From: Actinomycetota bacterium
Lineage (GTDB): Bacteria > Actinomycetota > Humimicrobiia > Humimicrobiales > Humimicrobiaceae
Direction: 5' to 3'
Length of the DNA stretch: 8,500 bases
Assembly (NCBI GenBank): GCA_023475715.1
Contig: JAMCVO010000415.1
Coordinates: 1-8,500, forward strand
Below the pieces are notes generated by a model. It searched no databases, was not told the DNA's origin, and saw nothing but the letters and a program-made list of their open reading frames with translations. The position numbers and the translations under genes were made by a program. Numbering within the stretch: position 1 is the stretch's first letter; every line of letters starts with the position of its first letter. Shown piece by piece: positions 6,621 to 8,500 of this stretch.

Positions 6621-6689
6621 TTATTTATTTTTTAATAACAGCAAACGCATCTAAATTTTAATTACATCCCGAGCAGGAGCTGCATGAAC
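6570..6689. repeat. Direct repeat copy B (zinc-ribbon gene 3' end plus recF 5' fragment)
   Basis: About 120 bp matching 5096-5217 in the same orientation. This copy holds the intact 3' end of the zinc-ribbon gene, the intergenic piece, and a fragment of recF codons 2-18. It lacks two bases (CA on the plus strand) present at the recF start in copy A, which removes the ATG. Its left boundary is 8 nt upstream of the glycosidase-like start, so whatever promoter activity the recF upstream region has is carried in front of that gene as well. Confidence 0.9.
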
Positions 6690-6897
6690 CACCGGAGCAG
6701 CTTTTTTGTGAAGAAGCACCTGCAGTAAAATCATCGTTGCCCGAAGAGCTTTTTAAGCCAACCGGTGCAAAAATTCTAATCATATTCGAGCTGCTGCAGC
6801 TTTCGCATTTTATTTCACAGCCATTGTCTTCACTGCCCCTTATAATAATCTCACTTACTTTTCCACAATCATTGCATTTATAGTCAACAAATCTCAC
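6658..6897 (-). CDS. FmdB-type zinc ribbon protein with Cys-rich tail
   Basis: A 79-residue small protein of the FmdB putative regulatory family. The N terminus MRFVDYKCNDCGKVSE followed by C27, C31 and C34 gives the two-knuckle zinc ribbon (C8-x2-C11 and C31-x2-C34) typical of the family. A Ser/Gly-rich linker leads to a tail with C67, C72, C75 and C78 (SCSGGSCSSCSGCN), which also occurs in many members. The molecular role of the family is not settled; a regulatory or metal-binding function is assumed from the ribbon. The start is GTG at 6897, with AAGGTGG 9 nt upstream and a good promoter at 6934-6961. It was probably the direct neighbour of recF before the glycosidase-like gene came between them. 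Fold assignment is firm; function is not. Confidence 0.8.
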   Translation of the reverse strand: MRFVDYKCNDCGKVSEIIIRGSEDNGCEIKCESCSSSNMIRIFAPVGLKSSSGNDDFTAGASSQKSCSGGSCSSCSGCN

Positions 6898-6906
6898 TTA
6901 AACCAA

Positions 6907-6913
6907 CCACCTT
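6907..6913 (-). promoter_or_regulatory. Ribosome binding site fixing the GTG start of the zinc-ribbon gene
   Basis: AAGGTGG on the minus strand ends 9 nt before the GTG at 6897. The GTG start gives the canonical family N terminus, and no in-frame ATG is available nearby. Confidence 0.65.
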
Positions 6914-6933
6914 TTTTGTAAATTTTCATTTCT

Positions 6934-6961
6934 ATTATAAAGCTAGTTTGCCTAATTTCAA
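6934..6961 (-). promoter_or_regulatory. Sigma-70-type promoter of the zinc-ribbon gene
   Basis: Minus strand: TTGAAA (6961-6956), a 16-nt spacer, and a perfect TATAAT (6939-6934). Transcription would begin near 6927 and leave a leader of about 30 nt with the ribosome site at 6907-6913. It could also feed the glycosidase-like gene and recF downstream, since no clear terminator lies between. Confidence 0.6.
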
Positions 6962-6976
6962 AATAAATGGTAAAAA
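6948..6976 (+). promoter_or_regulatory. Possible promoter of the hotdog thioesterase gene
   Basis: Plus strand: TTGCCT (6948-6953), 17-nt spacer, TAAAAA (6971-6976); an alternative -10 is TATAAG at 6978-6983. Both are weak matches. The -35 lies inside the spacer of the divergent promoter at 6934-6961, so the two would compete for polymerase. Confidence 0.3.
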
Positions 6977-7009
6977 ATATAAGTTACACAATAAGCAAGG
7001 AGTATATTA

Positions 7010-7516
7010 ATGCTTTATAAAGTTAAAGGGAAGCAGCCAAATTCCAAAATGTGTTTTGTCTGTGGTTTAAAAAATAAATTCGGATTGAATGCTTCGTTTT
7101 ATGAAACAGATAGCAATGAGCTGATTGCATTGTTTAAGCCATGCCAGGAGCACCAGGGTTATCCAGGCAGGCTCCATGGTGAGATTGCTGCTGCAATTCT
7201 TGATGAAACAATAGGGCGTACAATAACAACCGGAAAAGATAATGAAATTTGGGGTGTCACTCTGGAGTTTCATATCAAATATAAAAAACCGATTCCATTA
7301 GATGAAGAAGTAAAGGTAGTGGCAAAACTTACATATGAAAATAAGAGGTTATTTGAAGGTACCGGGAAAATAGTGCTTTCCAATGGAGATATAGCAGCAA
7401 CAGCACAGGGAAAGTATTTGAGGCTACAAATAGAAAAGATTGCAGATTTTGATAGAGATGCAAATGAATGGAAAGTGGTAGAATTAAAAACAGATCCCGA
7501 AAACATTGAGATATAA
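7010..7516 (+). CDS. Hotdog-fold thioesterase (PaaI-like superfamily)
   Basis: A 168-residue cytoplasmic protein of the hotdog superfamily, whose members usually hydrolyse acyl-CoA thioesters. The N terminus has MCFVCGLKNKFGL (residues 14-26), with the C15-x2-C18 pair and the N-x-x-G-L turn seen in a subgroup of these enzymes. The hotdog helix carries LHGEIAAAILDETIGRT (55-71), with H56, E58 and D65 as likely active-site positions. The strand WGVTLEFHIKYKKPIPL (81-97) is the usual central strand leading into the P-I/V-P-L turn, followed by KVVAKL and GDIAATAQGKYL strands. The start is ATG at 7010 with AAGGAG 7 nt upstream. It is the only plus-strand gene here, divergent from the zinc-ribbon gene and convergent with the UroD-like gene. 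The substrate cannot be inferred. Confidence 0.8.
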   Translation: MLYKVKGKQPNSKMCFVCGLKNKFGLNASFYETDSNELIALFKPCQEHQGYPGRLHGEIAAAILDETIGRTITTGKDNEIWGVTLEFHIKYKKPIPLDEEVKVVAKLTYENKRLFEGTGKIVLSNGDIAATAQGKYLRLQIEKIADFDRDANEWKVVELKTDPENIEI

Positions 7517-7598
7517 ATATATAATAAATGGATATATTTTGATACTAGATTATTTTGTTAACTAATATATATAAAAAAATAAAATATAATTATTATAT
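7515..7598. other. AT-only convergent intergenic region with weak dyads
   Basis: Between the convergent thioesterase and UroD-like genes. AAATATAT (7515-7522) and ATATATTT (7532-7539) form an 8-bp dyad in the thioesterase 3' end. ATATAAT and ATTATAT (7584-7590 and 7592-7598) form another over the UroD-like stop, followed on the minus strand by TTTTATTTTTTT. These could be weak terminators for the two genes, but stems made only of A-T pairs are unreliable. Confidence 0.3.
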
Positions 7599-8500
7599 CT
7601 TGTAATTCCTTGCTGCTTCATACATTGCCATTGCATTTTCTACTGATATATTAGGATGAATTTCAGAAGTGGATCCTATAAGTATTCTCTTTGCTCCTGC
7701 ATCTTTTATGGCTTTTAAAGTTGTCTCTGTTATCTCTTGCGGAGTTCCTGTGTAAAGCAGGTTCTGGCAATCAATTGGCTGGCAAATGGTTATATTGGGA
7801 TATTTGGCTCTAAATTTTGCAACATCCATATGGGCCAGAGGTTCAAATGGATCGACTGCATCAATCAGCCCCCATGATAATATTTCATCAACAATAGGCC
7901 ATTTAAAACCATCTGCAAAATAAATATGCCAGTATCCATAACTTTTCCAACGCTCGACCAATTTTTTCACTCTTGGAAGTATGACATTCAAATTAAAATC
8001 AAGGGAATATAAAAGTGTATCATTCATACCTGCTGGTTCAGATGTAAAAGAAACAGGTGTTAAATAGGAGTTAGCAAAGCTATCTATTCTTGCAAGTTCA
8101 TAATCATTTAATGCATTAATGTATCGATTTGCAAGTTCCGGGTAATCGTTATAAAGATATGTCCACCATTTAAAATCAAATCTTGTTTCACTAATAACTA
8201 TTGGTCCTGCACTTTCAGGAGCTACCATTACAGTACCCTCCAGCTTTTCAGAAATTCTTTTAAAATTTTCTTTTACTTCCTCCAGATATTCAAATTCCTC
8301 ATCAAACAAACTTACATGGAATAATGCCTGTCTACAAATCCTTTTTTTGTCTATACATTCATAAATTCTTTCAATGTCCTGCTCCATGACCCTTCGTGCA
8401 CCTTCTAGATCACTGAATGGCCTGCTTACAATTAAACCTGTCCACCATTCTTTTTTGTATACATATCCATCATTATCTTTTATTATCTTTGGTTCCAGAT
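7593..8500 (-). CDS. Uroporphyrinogen decarboxylase superfamily protein (5' end beyond window)
   Basis: A UroD-fold TIM-barrel protein; the superfamily includes heme-synthesis UroD and corrinoid-linked methyltransferases such as MtaA. The frame stays open to position 8500, so the real start lies outside; the ATG at 8387 is internal, because the upstream codons read YKKEWWTGLIVSRPFSD, as expected for the family. About 301 residues are visible. Family-like stretches, numbered on the visible part, are YWHIYFADGFKWPIVDEIL (189-207), GLIDAVDPFEPLAHMD (210-225) and the C-terminal SEIHPNISVENAMAMYEAAR (278-297). The His-x-Cys pair and later Cys that bind zinc in MtaA-like enzymes are not evident: the matching positions read IYFADG and GSTSEIH. 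It more likely belongs to the divergent UroD-like group of unknown substrate common in anaerobes. It ends 76 nt from the convergent thioesterase gene. Confidence 0.8.
   Translation of the reverse strand, partial: LEPKIIKDNDGYVYKKEWWTGLIVSRPFSDLEGARRVMEQDIERIYECIDKKRICRQALFHVSLFDEEFEYLEEVKENFKRISEKLEGTVMVAPESAGPIVISETRFDFKWWTYLYNDYPELANRYINALNDYELARIDSFANSYLTPVSFTSEPAGMNDTLLYSLDFNLNVILPRVKKLVERWKSYGYWHIYFADGFKWPIVDEILSWGLIDAVDPFEPLAHMDVAKFRAKYPNITICQPIDCQNLLYTGTPQEITETTLKAIKDAGAKRILIGSTSEIHPNISVENAMAMYEAARNYKI

Noticed and set aside
5096..6689. Reading the repeat-flanked segment as an insertion sequence or cassette array.
   Set aside because: No transposase, integrase, terminal inverted repeats or attC-like structure is visible; the repeats consist of duplicated host gene ends.
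7067..7506. Two minus-strand open frames (7067-7273 and 7270-7506).
   Set aside because: Both are antisense to the hotdog thioesterase gene, which has a good ribosome site and clear family motifs.

Overview
This is an AT-rich bacterial chromosomal window built around a replication/repair cluster. On the minus strand, in transcription order, it carries recF, a two-gene membrane redox module, dciA and the first half of gyrB. The recF-dciA-gyrB order is a known conserved arrangement, best documented in Actinomycetota (dnaA-dnaN-recF-dciA-gyrB). The HdrD/HdrE-like redox pair and the UroD-superfamily protein point to an anaerobe. The low G+C and these genes would fit one of the uncultured anaerobic lineages, but the lineage cannot be fixed from this window.

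Layout. 1-986 (minus): GyrB N-terminal half, cut by the window edge, with a 244-nt leader and an extended -10 promoter. 1231-1617 (minus): DciA, the helicase-loader family. 1660-3752 (minus): a b-type cytochrome membrane subunit and an iron-sulfur CCG-domain subunit, overlapping by 4 nt and inserted between recF and dciA. 3899-5149 (minus): RecF, longer than usual because of an insertion. 5347-6561 (minus): a membrane-anchored or exported TIM-barrel glycosidase-like protein. 6658-6897 (minus): an FmdB-type zinc ribbon protein. 7010-7516 (plus): a hotdog-fold thioesterase. 7593-8500 (minus): a UroD-superfamily protein that runs off the right edge.

The most informative structure is a direct repeat of about 120 bp (5096-5217 and 6570-6689, roughly 90% identical) flanking the glycosidase-like gene. 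Each copy spans the junction between the 3' end of the zinc-ribbon gene and the 5' end of recF. The simplest reading is that the two genes were once adjacent and that a segment of about 1.35 kb with the glycosidase-like gene was inserted with duplication of the junction. This left a 10-codon ghost of the zinc-ribbon gene upstream of recF and a start-less recF 5' fragment directly upstream of the glycosidase-like gene.

Functionally the window mixes DNA maintenance (RecF, DciA, GyrB), an electron-transfer module (quinone or heme to thiol/disulfide type chemistry, substrate unknown) and accessory metabolism. I see no CRISPR array, RNA gene, transposase, phage gene or recognised defence system. 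The redox module inside the replication cluster and the repeat-flanked insertion are the two points most worth follow-up.
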